From positions 1-5,974 of the forward strand of contig JALOPY010000176.1 of NCBI GenBank assembly GCA_025453735.1: a stretch of 5,974 bases of DNA, given 5' to 3'. The DNA comes from a bacterium (GTDB lineage: Bacteria > Zhuqueibacterota > Zhuqueibacteria > Thermofontimicrobiales > Thermofontimicrobiaceae). The position numbers were made by a program, and so were the translations under genes. Positions 5,417 to 5,974 of this stretch are shown here, piece after piece (the first letter of the stretch is position 1; the number at the start of each line of letters is the position of its first letter). The notes under the pieces are model-generated. The model was not told the DNA's origin. It made no database searches and saw only the letters and a program-made list of their open reading frames with translations.

Positions 5417-5974
5417 ATGAATCAGACCATTAAACTATCTGTAATTTTTATTTTTTGTATTCATTGCTTTATCACTACGCTTTTCGGGCAGGAAAGAACC
5501 GTGGGACTTTTTGTAAACGATAGCAGCAAGGTCTGTCCAGGTTACATTTTGTTTTCGCCGAAACATTATCCCTATACTTATTTGATCAACAACGAAGGGC
5601 GCATTATTAATCAATGGACTAAAAGCATCTATGAACCGGGACAATCGGTTTACTTACTTGAAAATGGAAATTTGCTCAGGACCTGTATGGTGAAAGGAAA
5701 AATGAATACGGGTGGCGGGGAAGGCGGAAGAATCGAAGAATATGATTGGGATGGAAATCTGGTCTGGGAATTGGATTTTTCTACCGAAACTTATATGCAG
5801 CATCACGATATCCGCCCATTGCCCAATGGAAATATTATCATGCTGGTGGTTGAGAAAAAAACTTATGCGGAAGTGATCGCGGCTGGTTTTAATCCCGCCA
5901 AACTTCAACCTGAAATTCAGCAAAAAGGCATCATGGTTCCCGATTATGTTGCTGAAATAAAACCGACAAAACCG
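5417..5974 (+). CDS. Exported arylsulfotransferase-family (ASST-like) protein, N-terminal part (partial, cut by right edge)
   Basis: The frame is open from ATG 5417 to the window end, giving 186 residues with no stop. A signal peptide covers residues 1 to about 24 (core at 7-23, cleavage before Gln-Glu). The mature part shows the repeated propeller-blade pattern of arylsulfotransferases: YPYTYLINNEGRIINQW (51), VYLLENGNLLRT (78), GGGEGGRIEEYDWDGNLVWE (99) and QHHDIRPLPNGNIIML (128), then VAEIKPTKP at the edge where the next blade starts. Known members move sulfate between phenolic compounds in the periplasm without PAPS, through a histidine intermediate; here that catalytic region lies beyond the edge, so activity cannot be judged. 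The HHD at 129-131 may be one of the active-site positions. The 143-base hairpin-rich spacer upstream suggests a separate transcript. Other PQQ-like or Kelch-like propellers are less likely because of the ASST-type HHDIRPLPNGN block. Confidence 0.8.
   Translation, partial: MNQTIKLSVIFIFCIHCFITTLFGQERTVGLFVNDSSKVCPGYILFSPKHYPYTYLINNEGRIINQWTKSIYEPGQSVYLLENGNLLRTCMVKGKMNTGGGEGGRIEEYDWDGNLVWELDFSTETYMQHHDIRPLPNGNIIMLVVEKKTYAEVIAAGFNPAKLQPEIQQKGIMVPDYVAEIKPTKP

Noticed and set aside
1..5974. CRISPR array, tRNA or rRNA gene, insertion sequence or phage genes
   Set aside because: I saw no regularly spaced repeats, no clover-leaf or rRNA signature and no transposase, integrase or phage protein in either strand.

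Overview
The window looks like part of a chromosome from a Gram-negative bacterium of the FCB supergroup, most plausibly a Calditrichota/KSB1-like or Ignavibacteria-like lineage. The main evidence is two secreted proteins that end in a type IX-secretion-style C-terminal sorting module with the signature QNYPNPFN, plus a zinc-finger anti-sigma factor paired with an ECF sigma factor. The lineage is an inference from these protein styles; there is no rRNA or other taxonomic marker.

Layout: all six genes read left to right. (1) At the left edge is the last 51 codons of an ECF sigma factor, which overlaps by 11 bases (2) a membrane-anchored zinc-finger anti-sigma factor. Then come (3) a small exported, highly charged coiled-coil protein of unknown function, (4) an exported protein with two Lcl_C/DUF1566 domains and a C-terminal sorting domain, (5) an exported three-part fusion of an SMP-30/gluconolactonase-like propeller, an FGE-sulfatase-like domain and a sorting domain, and (6) the N-terminal part of an exported arylsulfotransferase-family beta-propeller protein, cut by the right edge. 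Genes 1 to 4 are tightly packed (11-base overlap, then gaps of 21 and 38 bases) and gene 5 follows after 67 bases, so 1-4 and perhaps 5 may be one transcript. A 143-base spacer rich in hairpins separates gene 5 from gene 6.

The likely working picture is an envelope-facing regulatory module (sigma, anti-sigma and perhaps the coiled-coil protein as a periplasmic partner) placed directly upstream of cell-surface or secreted proteins. Genes 4 and 5 both carry domains of the C-type-lectin-like/FGE fold class plus a surface-sorting tail. In gene 5 the lactonase-type metal ligands look intact, while the cysteines needed for formylglycine generation are absent, so that domain probably binds or scaffolds rather than activating sulfatases. 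No system that I can call clearly new is proven here. The most unusual items are the domain fusion in gene 5, the coiled-coil gene in the sigma/anti-sigma cluster, and the compact palindromic element between genes 5 and 6.
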